Source: Thiobacillus denitrificans (GTDB taxonomy: Bacteria; Pseudomonadota; Gammaproteobacteria; Burkholderiales; Thiobacillaceae). From it: a stretch of DNA of 64,000 nucleotides. The stretch is taken from the NCBI GenBank assembly GCA_020723405.1, contig DYIY01000008.1, forward strand, positions 1 to 64,000, given 5' to 3'. The position numbers were made by a program, and so were the translations under genes. Shown one piece after another: positions 43,556 to 58,528 of the stretch. The stretch's first letter is position 1; each line of letters begins with the position of its first letter. The notes under the pieces are model-generated. The model saw only the letters and a list, made by a program, of their open reading frames with translations. It made no database searches and had not been told where the DNA came from.

Positions 43556-44251
43556 TCAACTCCCGCCCAGCATTTCCTCGATCTGTTTGGCCGGTACGGC
43601 GCCGCTCAAGCGGCGGCCGTCGGACAGAATGATGGCCGGCGTGCCGCCGATGCCCAGTTCGCCGGCCAGTTGGCCGATGGCGTCCACGGGGGTTTCGCAG
43701 GTGGCGGCCTCGGGCTTCTTGCCTTCCAGCATGTAGGCTTTCCAGGCCTGGGCCCGGTCGGCGGCACACCAGACGTTGCGGGAGATTTCCAGAGCGCCGG
43801 GGTGCAGTTCCTGGAGAGGCATGAGGAACACGTGGACGGTGAGGTTGTCCACCTTGCCCAACTCCCGCTCCAGTTTCTTGCAGTGGGGGCAGTCGGGATC
43901 GGAGAACACGGCGATGTGCCGTTCCCCCTTGCCGTGGACCACCGTGAAGGCCTTGTCCATGGGCAACTTGGAAAAGTCCACCCGGTTCAGGTCGGCGAGC
44001 CGTTCCTGGGTCAGGTTGGTGCGGGTGGCGGTCTTCACCAGGGGGCCGATGAACAGGTGCTCACCCTTGGCGTCGGAATAGACGATCTGGCCGTTGCTGT
44101 AGACCTCGTAAATACCCGGCACCGGGGTTTCCTTCACCGAGTTGATGGTCATCTTCTGGTAGCGCTCGGTGAGGGTCTTGCGGATCTCGGCTTCGTCGGC
44201 CAGGGCGGCCAGGGAGAACAGGGCGAGGAGCAGGGTCGTCAGGATCTTCAT
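43556..44251 (-). CDS. dsbC: Thiol:disulfide interchange protein DsbC
   Basis: 231 residues. Signal peptide (TTLLLALFSLAALA), N-terminal dimerisation domain (SVKETPVPGIYEVYSNGQIVYSD), linker, and thioredoxin fold with active site CPHC at 121-124 (SDPDCPHCKKLE); the cis-proline region is GIGGTPAIILSDGR. It isomerises wrong disulfides in the periplasm and is normally kept reduced by DsbD, which is not in the window. Cysteines in VWCAADRA and AATCETP give the second, structural disulfide. Confidence 0.92.
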   Translation of the reverse strand: MKILTTLLLALFSLAALADEAEIRKTLTERYQKMTINSVKETPVPGIYEVYSNGQIVYSDAKGEHLFIGPLVKTATRTNLTQERLADLNRVDFSKLPMDKAFTVVHGKGERHIAVFSDPDCPHCKKLERELGKVDNLTVHVFLMPLQELHPGALEISRNVWCAADRAQAWKAYMLEGKKPEAATCETPVDAIGQLAGELGIGGTPAIILSDGRRLSGAVPAKQIEEMLGGS

Positions 44252-44320
44252 GTCGGGTCCGTGGAATGAAAGGGGGGCAAGTGTGCACCGGCCGTGTTTC
44301 AGCCCCGCGTTTTGGCTTTC

Positions 44321-44968
44321 TTAGAATGGCGCGGGACTGGCGAAGCGCAGTGTATCCCCACTGACCGGATGGACGAAGAGGAGTTCACTGGCATGCAGAT
44401 GCAGGCGGGAAGCAGCCTGATCCGGTGGACCGTAAAGGTCATCCCCCAGGATGGGATGACCCAGGGCCAACAGATGCACCCGGAGCTGGTGGGAGCGGCC
44501 GGTCAGGGGCGCCAGTTCCAGACGGGTGGCGGGCCCCAGGCCGGGAAGGTCTGACCGGGCCAGCACCCGCCAGCGGGTCTGGCTGGGCTTGCCGATGCCG
44601 AAGTCCACCTTGCTGCGGGGCCGGTTGGGCCAGTCCACGATGAGGGGCAGGTCGATGAGGCCCCAGCCGTCCGGGGTTTGCGGTGGCGCCATGGCGCCGG
44701 CCACCAGCGCCACGTAGCGCTTGTCCACCCGTCGTTCGGCGAAGGCCAGGCCCAGGGTTCGCTGCACCTCCGCCCCCCGGGCCATGAGCAGCAGCCCCGA
44801 GGTGGCCATGTCCAGCCGATGCACCACCCGGGCGTCGGGATGGACCGCCTGGACCCGGGCGCTCAGGCAATCCTGCTTGTCCGGCCCCCGGCCGGGAACG
44901 GCCAGCAGGCCGGCGGGTTTATCAAGGACCAGCAGATGGGGATCGGCGTGGATGAGCTGGAAGGTCAT
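44321..44968 (-). CDS. RluA-family pseudouridine synthase
   Basis: 215 residues. The catalytic Asp is in VVHRLDMATSGLLL, with LLVLDKPAGLLAVPGRG before it and the C-terminal LTGRSHQLRVHLLALGHPILGDDLYG in parts. There is no S4 domain. The length and HPDARVVHRLD context fit the RluA/TruC branch that modifies tRNA U32 and/or 23S rRNA U746, but the exact target is not certain. Confidence 0.88.
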   Translation of the reverse strand: MTFQLIHADPHLLVLDKPAGLLAVPGRGPDKQDCLSARVQAVHPDARVVHRLDMATSGLLLMARGAEVQRTLGLAFAERRVDKRYVALVAGAMAPPQTPDGWGLIDLPLIVDWPNRPRSKVDFGIGKPSQTRWRVLARSDLPGLGPATRLELAPLTGRSHQLRVHLLALGHPILGDDLYGPPDQAASRLHLHASELLFVHPVSGDTLRFASPAPF

Positions 44969-44976
44969 GGCCCCGG

Positions 44977-45012
44977 GAATCCCCCCGGACGCACTTTACA
45001 AAAGGGGGAAGC
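44977..45012. repeat. C/G-rich palindromic repeat, partial unit
   Basis: AATCCCCCCGGACGCACTTTACAAAAGGGGGAAG: right half intact, left C-run eroded. Lies between the pseudouridine synthase start and the ygiQ stop. Confidence 0.65.
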
Positions 45013-45032
45013 GGCGCGCGGGGCAGCCCCTG

Positions 45033-47363
<2,331 letters not shown>

Positions 47364-47390
47364 GGTCACTCCGCGCGCAACATTGCAACA

Positions 47391-47491
47391 TTCCCCCCTT
47401 TCCTAAAGGGGGGCTAGGGGGGATTCAGCGGCATGAGCCAAGTTGCCGGCGCCCAAATCCCCCTCAATCCCCCTTTACAAAAGGGGGAAGT
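47391..47491. repeat. Paired C/G-rich palindromic repeat, copy 4
   Basis: Left unit about 47391-47427 (TTCCCCCCTTTCCTAAAGGGGGG-type stem, then CTAGGGGGGATTC) and right inverted unit about 47455-47491 (AAATCCCCCTC, stem with CTTTACAAAAG). Lies between ygiQ and rhlE. Its spacer begins AGCGGCATGAGCC. Confidence 0.85.
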
Positions 47492-47519
47492 TCCACTTGT
47501 CCAAACTTAACGCTCAAAT

Positions 47520-49025
<1,506 letters not shown>

Positions 49026-49348
49026 GGGTACAGCTACTCCTGCGACGGCCTGCCGCGGCATGCGGCACCAATCGAGGCAGACGGAACGGTGATCGCTTGG
49101 ATCGGTGATGGACGAGACACCGCGAACTGATTGGTGGGGTGCGCGGCGAGGCGCGGAGTATACGGGGGAAAGGGGGGATCGTCGTGAAATCCGGCCGGCC
49201 GGACTGCTTCTGCATCGGAAGGATCGCTGCATTGCCACGCGCCTGTCCGGTCCCATCGGACGACGGTGGGGTGGGCTGGCCGTGGCAAATCCCCCCTGCC
49301 CCCCTTTACGAAAGGGGGGAACCGCCCATCACCACCATCCCCCATCCC
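49026..49348. other. Intergenic region upstream of rhlE
   Basis: 323 bases, no gene. The left part is the rhlE leader, and the right part holds one palindromic repeat unit (49287-49322) next to the stop codon of the exonuclease-family gene. No clear promoter consensus was recognised. Confidence 0.55.
49287..49322. repeat. C/G-rich palindromic repeat, single unit
   Basis: AAATCCCCCCTGC arm followed by the CCCCTTTACGAAAGGGGGG-type stem, about 36 bases, between the rhlE leader and the stop (49349) of the exonuclease-family gene. Confidence 0.8.
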
Positions 49349-50200
49349 TCACCCCAACTCCACCCACACCGGCTGATGGTCCGAAGCCCGGGTCACCGGG
49401 TCCACGCCGTGGTCCCGCAGGCGGGGCGCCAGGTCCTCGGTGAGGAAGACGAAGTCGTAGCAGGCGGGGGCGTCCACGAAATCCACGGGGTGGATGCCCA
49501 CCGTGGGGGCGTGGGGCACGCCGGGGTGGAGGACCGACCAACTGTCCAGGAAGGCCGGACTGCCGTCATCAATGGGCGCCAGGAGCCGGGCCCGTTCCGG
49601 GGCGGTGGCGGGGAAGTTCATGTCGCCGCAGAGCAGGGCGGAAGGGGGGCGGGGGTACACCTGGAAACTGCCGCCCTCCTCCCCTTCGCCCCGACGGGGA
49701 GTCCGGCCGTGGGCGCCGGCCTGGGCGTGGAGGGCCCGGATGGCGTCGATCTGGGCCAGACGCTGGACCGCCGAGTAGTACTCCAGGTGGGTGGTCATCA
49801 CCCGCAGGGGGCCGAAGGGCCCTTCCACCACCGCTTCCAGCAGCACCCGCTGCATGCTGGGCACCGCCGGGTCCGCCGGCCAGGGCAGGAGGTGGCGCCA
49901 CACCTGGCCCACGGGCAACCGGCTGAACAGGGCGTTGCCGAACCGCTTGCGGCCGCCCCGTCCGTCCGGGAGGTCCGTGGCCGGCGCGTACACGGGCGTG
50001 TAGCCCGGCAGCAGGGCCGCCAGGCGGGCCATCTGGTCCGCCCCGTCGTTGCCCTTCAGGCCGGGAAAGTTGACCGCCACTTCCTGGAGGCAGATCAGGT
50101 CGGCATCCCCCAGGCGGCGGATTTCGGCGGCAATGCGCGGCAGATCCACCCGGCCGTCCAGGCCCCGGCCCCACTGGATGTTCCAGGTCAGCAGCTTCAT
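49349..50200 (-). CDS. Endonuclease/exonuclease/phosphatase family protein
   Basis: 283 residues from ATG 50200, which follows GGAAGGGGAAACACAC. MKLLTWNIQWGRGLDG, ADLICLQEV, VMTTHLEYYS, ALLCGDMNFP and ASDHQPVWVEL are the ordered metal-binding and catalytic motifs of the DNase I-like (EEP) superfamily. It could cleave nucleic acid or a phosphodiester-containing small molecule. There is no signal peptide. It lies downstream of the SoxX-SoxA fusion gene but is separated from it by a hairpin terminator. Confidence 0.87.
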   Translation of the reverse strand: MKLLTWNIQWGRGLDGRVDLPRIAAEIRRLGDADLICLQEVAVNFPGLKGNDGADQMARLAALLPGYTPVYAPATDLPDGRGGRKRFGNALFSRLPVGQVWRHLLPWPADPAVPSMQRVLLEAVVEGPFGPLRVMTTHLEYYSAVQRLAQIDAIRALHAQAGAHGRTPRRGEGEEGGSFQVYPRPPSALLCGDMNFPATAPERARLLAPIDDGSPAFLDSWSVLHPGVPHAPTVGIHPVDFVDAPACYDFVFLTEDLAPRLRDHGVDPVTRASDHQPVWVELG

Positions 50201-50231
50201 GTGTGTTTCCCCTTCCGCTGCTGCCAGCATA

Positions 50232-50257
50232 GCCCGTCTTCCCGGGGGAAGACGGGC
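50232..50257. terminator. Hairpin terminator downstream of the SoxX-SoxA fusion gene
   Basis: GCCCGTCTTCCC (50232-50243) and GGGAAGACGGGC (50246-50257) form a perfect 12-base-pair stem with a minimal loop. It lies 11 bases after the stop codon at 50268 on the minus strand. No U-tract follows. Confidence 0.6.
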
Positions 50258-50267
50258 CCTGACCCGG

Positions 50268-52667
<2,400 letters not shown>

Positions 52668-52700
52668 ATTCACCTTCCGGGTCACGCCACATCGCCGTCA

Positions 52701-53333
52701 TCATCCCACCAGCCCGTGCACCAGGGCGTAGCGGACCAGTTCCGCATTGTTGGCAAAGGCCATCTTGTCCATGAGCCGGGACTTGTGGGTGCTCACGGTC
52801 TTGTTGCTGATGGCCAGTTCGTCGGCGATGTCGTTGACTCCCCGGCCCTGGGCCAACTGCATGAAGATCTGCCACTCCCTGGGGGACAGGCGCTCGTGGC
52901 GGGGCCGCTCCTCCTCCCGGGTGAAATCCATGGCCAGAATTTGGCTGAGGTTGGGATCCAGGAATCGTCCGCCGCCGGCAATGGTGCGGATGGCCTGGAT
53001 CAGGGTATCCGGGTCCCCGTCCTTGGTGTAGTAACCGTTGGCCCCGGCACGCAGGGCCTGGTCGGCGATCCGGGCCTCGTTGTGCATGCTCAGCACCAGG
53101 ATGGGCAGGCGGGGGTGGGACTGGCGGATGCGCAGGATCAGTTCATGGCCGCTCAAACCCGGCATGCTCATGTCCAGCAGCAACAGGTCCACGCCCCCTT
53201 GTTCCAGCCTTTCCAGGGCCTGGGCGCCGTTGACGGCCTCCCCCGCCAGTTGGATGTCTCCGATCATGGCGAACAGTTGCTTGAGGCCCTCGCGCATGAG
53301 GGTGTGGTCGTCGGCAATGAGCAGGCGGATCAT
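52701..53333 (-). CDS. NarL-family response regulator (copy 1)
   Basis: 210 residues. Receiver domain: ADDH at 7-10, phosphoacceptor Asp in LLLLDMSMPGLSG near 54, and conserved Lys in YYTKDGDPD. The C-terminal LuxR-type helix-turn-helix is ISNKTVSTHKSRLMDKM. It should bind DNA as a dimer when phosphorylated. It is the last gene of the minus-strand sensory cluster, and is highly similar to its neighbour at 53438-54070, most likely from tandem duplication. The preferred kinase is probably the REC-kinase at 54067. Confidence 0.9.
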   Translation of the reverse strand: MIRLLIADDHTLMREGLKQLFAMIGDIQLAGEAVNGAQALERLEQGGVDLLLLDMSMPGLSGHELILRIRQSHPRLPILVLSMHNEARIADQALRAGANGYYTKDGDPDTLIQAIRTIAGGGRFLDPNLSQILAMDFTREEERPRHERLSPREWQIFMQLAQGRGVNDIADELAISNKTVSTHKSRLMDKMAFANNAELVRYALVHGLVG

Positions 53334-53437
53334 GGTGCTGGCGCCGGTGGGCCGGCGGGGGGATGACGGAGGGGGCAGATTGCCCCATCCCCCGGAGCGG
53401 CTCCATCGGCCGCTGCTGAAGCCGGGTAGGGATTTCC

Positions 53438-54070
53438 TCAGTCCGCCAGCCCGTGGGTCATGGCGTAGCGGAGCATGTCGGCATTGTTGGCAAAGCCCAT
53501 CTTTTCCATCATGCGGGCCTTGTGGGTGCTCACGGTCTTGTTGCTGATGGCCAGTTGGTCGGCGATGTCGTTGACCCCCAGGCCCCGGGCCAGCAGACGC
53601 AACACCTGGAGTTCCCGGTCGGACAGCTTGTCGTGGCGGGCGTCGGCGGCCAGCCCCGCCGAGGCGAAGGCCATGCGCTCGGCCATGCCCGGCTCGATGT
53701 AGCGCCCCCCCCCCGCCACCCGGCGCATGGCCGACACCAGGGTCTCCGGATCGGCGTCCTTGCTCACGTAGCCGTTGGCCCCGGCCTTGAAAGCCCGTTG
53801 GGCCACCAGGGGTTCGTTGTGCATGCTGAGGATGAGGATGGGCAGTTGGGGGTGGTGGGACCGCACCCGGCCGATCAGATCCTCGCCACTGATGCCCGGC
53901 ATGCTCATGTCCAGCAAAAGCAGATCCACCCGTTCCCGGCGCAGGCAATCCAGCACGTCGCCCCCCTGGGTGGCCTCGGCGACCACCACCAGATCCGGGA
54001 TGAGGACGAACAGTTGCTTCAGGCCCTCGCGCATGAGGGTGTGATCGTCGGCGATGCACAAGCGGATCAT
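53438..54070 (-). CDS. NarL-family response regulator (copy 2)
   Basis: 210 residues, same length as copy 1. Receiver (ADDHTLMREGLKQLF, Asp in LLLLDMSMPGISG), LuxR HTH (ISNKTVSTHKARMMEKM). The HTH differs from copy 1 only at a few positions, so both could recognise related sites. It overlaps the kinase gene by 4 bases (ATGA), whereas copy 1 is 104 bases further on, so this copy is the more likely direct partner. Confidence 0.9.
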   Translation of the reverse strand: MIRLCIADDHTLMREGLKQLFVLIPDLVVVAEATQGGDVLDCLRRERVDLLLLDMSMPGISGEDLIGRVRSHHPQLPILILSMHNEPLVAQRAFKAGANGYVSKDADPETLVSAMRRVAGGGRYIEPGMAERMAFASAGLAADARHDKLSDRELQVLRLLARGLGVNDIADQLAISNKTVSTHKARMMEKMGFANNADMLRYAMTHGLAD

Positions 54071-55209
54071 GAACCGGTTCCTCCGTTGCCAGGGGCGGGC
54101 AGGCTGGCCTGGATGCGGGTACCCCCGCCGTGGCGGCTGGCGATGTCCAACCGTCCCCCCAGGCCGTTGACCCGCTCGCGCATGCCCAACAGGCCGAAAC
54201 CCTGGGCCCCGTGCCTGAGTTCGAATCCCTGGCCGTCATCGTGGATCACCAGCCGGCAGGCACCGCTGGGTTCCACGGCCAGTTCCATCTCCACCTGGCC
54301 CGCCTGGGCATGGCGGGCCACGTTGGTGAGGGCTTCCTGGGCCACCCGGAAAAGGGTGGTGGCACGGCTTTCGTCCAGGGGTTCCGGATGGGCCGGCAGA
54401 CTGAGCAGGCAGGGGATGCCGGCATGCCGCTCGAACTGCTCGGCCAGCCATTCCAGGGCAGGGCAGATGCCCATGTCCAGGGCGGCGGGGCGCAGGCTGC
54501 CAGCCACGTTGCGCACCACCTGGATGCTCTTGTCGGCCAGGCCCAGCAGGTCCCGCACCCGCTCCCCCAGACCCGGATTGGCGGCCCCGAATTGCAGGCG
54601 CAGGGTGGAGATGCCCAGCTTGAGGGCGGTGAGGATCTGCCCCAGTTCATCGTGGATTTCCCGGGCGATGCGCTTGCGCTCCAGGTCCAGGGCCAGCTCC
54701 CGCTGGGCGGCCATGTCGCGCAACTGGGCGGTGCTTTCCTCCACCCGCCGCTCCAACTCCAGGCGGGACTGGTCGAGTTGGGCGTTGCGCTTCTCCAGGT
54801 CGGCCAGGGCGGCGCCCAGGCGCAGGTGGGTGGCCACCCGGGCCAGCACTTCCTCCAGGTGCAGGGGCTTGGTCAGGTAGTCCACCCCCCCGGCGGCGAA
54901 ACCCTGGACCTTGTGCTCGCCGTGGCTCAGGGCCGTCATGAAGATCACCGGGATGTCCCGGGTGGCCGGGTCGGCCTTGAGTTCCCGGCAGACGCTGAAG
55001 CCATCGGCTCCGGGCAGGCGGATGTCGAGCAGGATCAGGTCGGGCTGGATCAGCCGGGCCCGGGCCAGCCCCTCCTCGCCGTCCTGGGCCACCGCCACCT
55101 GGTAGCCCCGTTCCTCCAGTACCGTGATCACCGGCGCCAGGTTGCGCGGCGTGTCATCGACGATGAGGATGGTCTGGGCATCCCGGAGGGTCTCAGCGGC
55201 CATGTTCAT
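54067..55209 (-). CDS. Receiver-histidine kinase hybrid (NarX-type kinase core)
   Basis: 380 residues. N-terminal receiver (TILIVDDTPRNLAP, phospho-Asp in LILLDIRLPGADG), coiled linker (about 130-175), HisKA_3 domain with the phospho-His in IAREIHDELGQILTALKLG, and HATPase with NVARHAQAGQ, HDDGQGFELRHG and GFGLLGMRERVNGLGG. No membrane span, so it is a cytoplasmic kinase whose input may be another kinase through its receiver. It overlaps the next upstream gene by 17 bases and the regulator at 53438 by 4. Confidence 0.9.
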   Translation of the reverse strand: MNMAAETLRDAQTILIVDDTPRNLAPVITVLEERGYQVAVAQDGEEGLARARLIQPDLILLDIRLPGADGFSVCRELKADPATRDIPVIFMTALSHGEHKVQGFAAGGVDYLTKPLHLEEVLARVATHLRLGAALADLEKRNAQLDQSRLELERRVEESTAQLRDMAAQRELALDLERKRIAREIHDELGQILTALKLGISTLRLQFGAANPGLGERVRDLLGLADKSIQVVRNVAGSLRPAALDMGICPALEWLAEQFERHAGIPCLLSLPAHPEPLDESRATTLFRVAQEALTNVARHAQAGQVEMELAVEPSGACRLVIHDDGQGFELRHGAQGFGLLGMRERVNGLGGRLDIASRHGGGTRIQASLPAPGNGGTGS

Positions 55210-56356
55210 CCAGATAGTGTTGCACGAAGGCGGAGGCGGAACGGGATTGGTAGGTCTCGGCCAGCCCGCGCAAGTGGTCGGCGAAGGCCCGATAAGCGGG
55301 ATCCAGGCCGACCACCCGCTGGCTGCCGGCGATGAGGGCGCGCATGTTGCCCGCCCGGGCAGCCTCGCCCAGGGCCAGCAGCTCCGCCAAAGGGGGAGGG
55401 ATGGGCCAGCCGCCAGGGAGCGACGGCTCGGTAGCGGATTGGTCCCGGACGGCTGGAACAGGCCCCTCTTCTTCCCGAGACGGGGCTTCCCCTTGTGGAC
55501 GCCCCAAGCCGTTCACCAACCCCAGAAGCTGCTGGCCGCTGGCAAGGATGGCGGCGATGCCGGCCTGATGGGAGGCGGCCAGCGCGGGATCACGGGCCAG
55601 CAACTGGGCATGCCCCAGAATGCCGTTCAGGGGGTTGCGCAACGCATGGCCCGTGCTGGACAGGGTCTCTTCCCGCCAGCGGGCCTGTTCCACCCGCCCA
55701 TCCTCTCCGGCTTGCCCTGCCCCCTCGGTGATGCCGAAGATCACCTGCACGAAGGCGACCCGGCCCCCATCGTCCCGTTCCGGCAACACCACGACCCGGG
55801 TTCCCGGGGCGTCCTTCCCGGGTCCCGCCAACCATGCCACCGCCACGCTCCCACGGCGGACCACTTGCCCGATCAGGCCATCCAGAGCATCGCCATCCAC
55901 GACCCCCGCCTCCGTCAGACGCCTGCCGGACAGGCTCTCCGGCGCTCCGTCCAGCCATGCGGCCAGGGCTGCGTTGGCGAACGCTATCCGGCCGGCCACG
56001 TCGCAACGCGCCATGGGCTCGGGCAAACCGTCGGCCAGCACCCGCCATTGCCGGGCCACTTGGGCCTGTTCCTGATCCTTGCGTTGCACCTCCCGCTCCC
56101 GGCGGCGGAGATCCTCAGCCTGGCCGATCACCTTCCGCGCCAGGGTCCGGACACGGAACCCCAAGCCCACGCCCAGGACCACCAGCACGAGGCAGGCCAA
56201 AGGGATCAGCCCCCCCATCCCCCCCGCCCCGGGCGCGCCCCCGTCGGCCGCCAGACCGAGCCCACAGGACAGGCTGGCCAATACGGCAGCAAAGGCAAGG
56301 CGGCACAACGAAGCGGTGGGGAACACCCTGGCGCACACGTCTTCTGTCCACTCCAT
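55193..56356 (-). CDS. Membrane PAS/HisKA protein without HATPase domain
   Basis: 387 residues. Two hydrophobic segments (AFAAVLASLSCGLGLAA, GLIPLACLVLVVLGVGLGF), a coiled stretch, a PAS-like domain (about 108-160; RWRVLADGLPEPMARCDVAG in part), then HisKA-like STGHALRNPLNGILGHAQLL with a potential phospho-His. No N-box or G-boxes follow. Instead, after a Pro-rich linker, the protein ends with a domain (LAELLALGEAARAGNMRALIAG) that usually closes large hybrid kinases. It may be a remnant with the ATPase and receiver deleted, or a scaffold for the adjacent REC-kinase. Confidence 0.75.
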   Translation of the reverse strand: MEWTEDVCARVFPTASLCRLAFAAVLASLSCGLGLAADGGAPGAGGMGGLIPLACLVLVVLGVGLGFRVRTLARKVIGQAEDLRRREREVQRKDQEQAQVARQWRVLADGLPEPMARCDVAGRIAFANAALAAWLDGAPESLSGRRLTEAGVVDGDALDGLIGQVVRRGSVAVAWLAGPGKDAPGTRVVVLPERDDGGRVAFVQVIFGITEGAGQAGEDGRVEQARWREETLSSTGHALRNPLNGILGHAQLLARDPALAASHQAGIAAILASGQQLLGLVNGLGRPQGEAPSREEEGPVPAVRDQSATEPSLPGGWPIPPPLAELLALGEAARAGNMRALIAGSQRVVGLDPAYRAFADHLRGLAETYQSRSASAFVQHYLDEHGR

Positions 56357-56436
56357 GCAAAAAACCGGGCGGTCTGTCCGGGCAGAAGGGGATTATCAGA
56401 GAAAAACCGCGCCCCAGGGCCCTACGCCCCGGGGGA

Positions 56437-57372
56437 TCAACCACCCGACGGCTGCACGCTTTGGGACAGGGCGCCGCAACTCCCGGCAGATGGGGACACC
56501 GTGCTGCGCCGGGCGGCGGGTACGGACATGAGGACGCCGCGCAGATTGCGCAGCAACAAGCGACCGCATTGTTCCCGCAGCAACTGGGCCCGCTCGATCT
56601 TCTCCACCCCCCCTTCCATGTAGCGCAGGGTTTTCTGGGGATATTGTCCGGCATCCTGGCTGGCCACCTCGAAGGCGATGTCCAGGGATTGGGCCACCAG
56701 CCGGATGCTTTCGTCCCTGAGGGCCTGTCCCTGGGCGGCAGTCCAATAGTGCCCGGGCTCCGTTTCGGGCCTGGGCTGGGAGACCACCCGCACCTGGATC
56801 AGGGTGGCCTCATCCGCCTGGGTTCCGGCCTTGCGCAACAGGACGGGGTTGTCCAGCACGATGGCCCGCTGATCCTGGGTCAGGGTAAAAACCGGGAGAC
56901 TCTCCACCCGCCACTGTCGCCCTTCGACTTCACTGCCCGCAGCGACCCCGTTACCGGCCCAGGCCGTCATTCCCTGGGCCCTGGTCATCAGGTCGGCATA
57001 GGTGAAGCCGGCCAGCGAGGGCCGATAATCATCAAGAACCCGGTCGGCGGCCTCCTGGATGCGCGTGCGCTGGTTCTTCCGGCTGGCTTCCACCAGCAAG
57101 CCATGGGTCAGCACCGCCGCCAGGAAGGTGCCTGCGTTGTTGCCGGGATACATCACCGCGTTGTGCGCCCCGCCCACCCCATCGTCCTGATCGACCATGC
57201 CGTGGAACACCACCGGCCCCTCATCGGGCAATAGCAGGGTCCAACTGGACTGTCGATCCAGGTCCAGCCTGACGGGTTGCCCGCCGGTCTCGGCGGCACC
57301 GGCAGCACCAGGGATGCCCGTCCAGATAAGCCACAGCCCAGCCAGCCACAGCCAGCGGCCGAGGCGTGCCAT
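56437..57372 (-). CDS. Exported protein of unknown function
   Basis: 311 residues from ATG 57372, which overlaps the preceding stop (TGATG). Signal peptide LWLAGLWLIWTGIPGAAGA; the mature N-terminus LLLPDEGPVVFHGMVDQDDG and THGLLVEASRKNQRTRIQEAADRVL (in part) suggest a globular domain then helices. One late Cys pair (EQCGRLLL, SAGSCGAL). No family was recognised. With the lipoprotein upstream it looks like an exported pair leading the sensory cluster. Confidence 0.68.
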   Translation of the reverse strand: MARLGRWLWLAGLWLIWTGIPGAAGAAETGGQPVRLDLDRQSSWTLLLPDEGPVVFHGMVDQDDGVGGAHNAVMYPGNNAGTFLAAVLTHGLLVEASRKNQRTRIQEAADRVLDDYRPSLAGFTYADLMTRAQGMTAWAGNGVAAGSEVEGRQWRVESLPVFTLTQDQRAIVLDNPVLLRKAGTQADEATLIQVRVVSQPRPETEPGHYWTAAQGQALRDESIRLVAQSLDIAFEVASQDAGQYPQKTLRYMEGGVEKIERAQLLREQCGRLLLRNLRGVLMSVPAARRSTVSPSAGSCGALSQSVQPSGG

Positions 57373-58115
57373 CAACGGGCTCCGCCCGCCGGATTGCCGC
57401 TGCTGGCCACGGCCTGCACGCCATCCGCGGCGAAGGGCTTGAGGAATTCCTCCCTGCCCAGTTCGAGCACCTGGAAATAAGCGTTGGTCAGGCCGGGAAA
57501 TGCGGGGGATTCATCCCAGTTCCGGTCGGTGGAGCGGGTGATGGTGACCGGCAGGTACCAGTCGTAATGGTTGCTGTTCAGTTCCACCATGTAGCCGGTG
57601 CCGATCAGGTTTGCCCGGGGATCGCCGGTGGGGATGTAGGCGGAATAGTTGCGGATGAGCCCCAAGGCCTGGATGTCGAAGACCAGCAAGCGGTCGGCGC
57701 CGTATTTTTCCCGCAAGGGGGAAAAGTCCTTGACCGCCAGATCCTGGCCCTTGCCATCCCAACCGGACAGCGCCGAGACATCCAGGGGCTCATCCACCAC
57801 CACGACCCGGGCCCCCTGCTTGCGAAGCAGTTCGGCAGCCTCGTTGCGCAGGTTGGGAAGATCCTCGAGGGGCAGGGAGCGGATATGGTCGATCAGGGAG
57901 GAATTGAGCATCCGCGCGGAAGCCAGGCACAGCAGGCAGTCCGCCCCGGGGGTGAGCATCTCCCGCTTTGGCAATTCGGTCATGGCGACCGCGATGCGCC
58001 CGGCTTGGGGGCCGATGGCGTCCCGGTTGAGGGAAACGGGTTGCTGGCGGGGCGTGGCACAGCCGGCGAGTACGGCCACGGCCAAGGAGAGGGCGAAGAA
58101 CGAGTGAATTTTCAT
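57372..58115 (-). CDS. Lipoprotein of unknown function
   Basis: 247 residues. Lipoprotein signal MKIHSFFALSLAVAVLAGC with the lipobox LAGC at 16-19. Segments KYGADRLLVFDIQALGLIRNY and NLIGTGYMVELNSNHYDWYLP (in parts) and a CLLC pair (ADCLLCLASA) are visible. No family recognised. It is first in a minus-strand run that continues to the exported protein, the HisKA protein, the REC-kinase and two NarL regulators; co-transcription is plausible, but an 80-base gap separates the exported pair from the kinases. Confidence 0.68.
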   Translation of the reverse strand: MKIHSFFALSLAVAVLAGCATPRQQPVSLNRDAIGPQAGRIAVAMTELPKREMLTPGADCLLCLASARMLNSSLIDHIRSLPLEDLPNLRNEAAELLRKQGARVVVVDEPLDVSALSGWDGKGQDLAVKDFSPLREKYGADRLLVFDIQALGLIRNYSAYIPTGDPRANLIGTGYMVELNSNHYDWYLPVTITRSTDRNWDESPAFPGLTNAYFQVLELGREEFLKPFAADGVQAVASSGNPAGGAR

Positions 58116-58528
58116 GCGGGTTCCCGAAAATTGTTGGTTATGTGGAGCGGGCCTTGGGGCCCTGGAGACTGAACCCGGCAGGCTTCTCCGGCCTGCCCGG
58201 GCACTACGGGCGTCAAGATAATCCAGGTCGGTCTCGCTGGGGAACAGCCGGGTGGCCAGCCACCGTGACGATTGCTTCGAACAGGCATTTTCGCCACGGC
58301 AGCGGCTGGGGGTCCGCGCCGGCGAAGGGCCTGCCTCTGGAGGCGAGACCCCATGCTGTCACCTCCACGCCACCGGGATCTCCCCCTGGTTTGGCAGGGG
58401 GGAGATCCCGGGAATGCGCGGCGTCAGCACCCCATGCCTGCCAAGGAAAACCGCCCTTCCGGACGGGGCGTGCTTGTCGCTCCCCCCGGATGGGCGGCCT
58501 GGTCGCTACGAAGTGGCGGTCCGGTGTC
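58116..58528. other. Gene-free region between soxX and the lipoprotein gene
   Basis: 413 bases; no gene is supported. It contains the hairpin at 58375-58409 and must hold the promoter of the lipoprotein cluster. Otherwise nothing recognisable. Confidence 0.55.
58375..58409. terminator. Hairpin, probable terminator downstream of soxX
   Basis: GGGATCTCCCCC (58375-58386) and GGGGGAGATCCC (58398-58409) form a perfect 12-base-pair stem with an 11-base loop (TGGTTTGGCAG). It lies 120 bases after the soxX stop on the minus strand. No U-tract, so a terminator role is likely but not certain. Confidence 0.5.
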
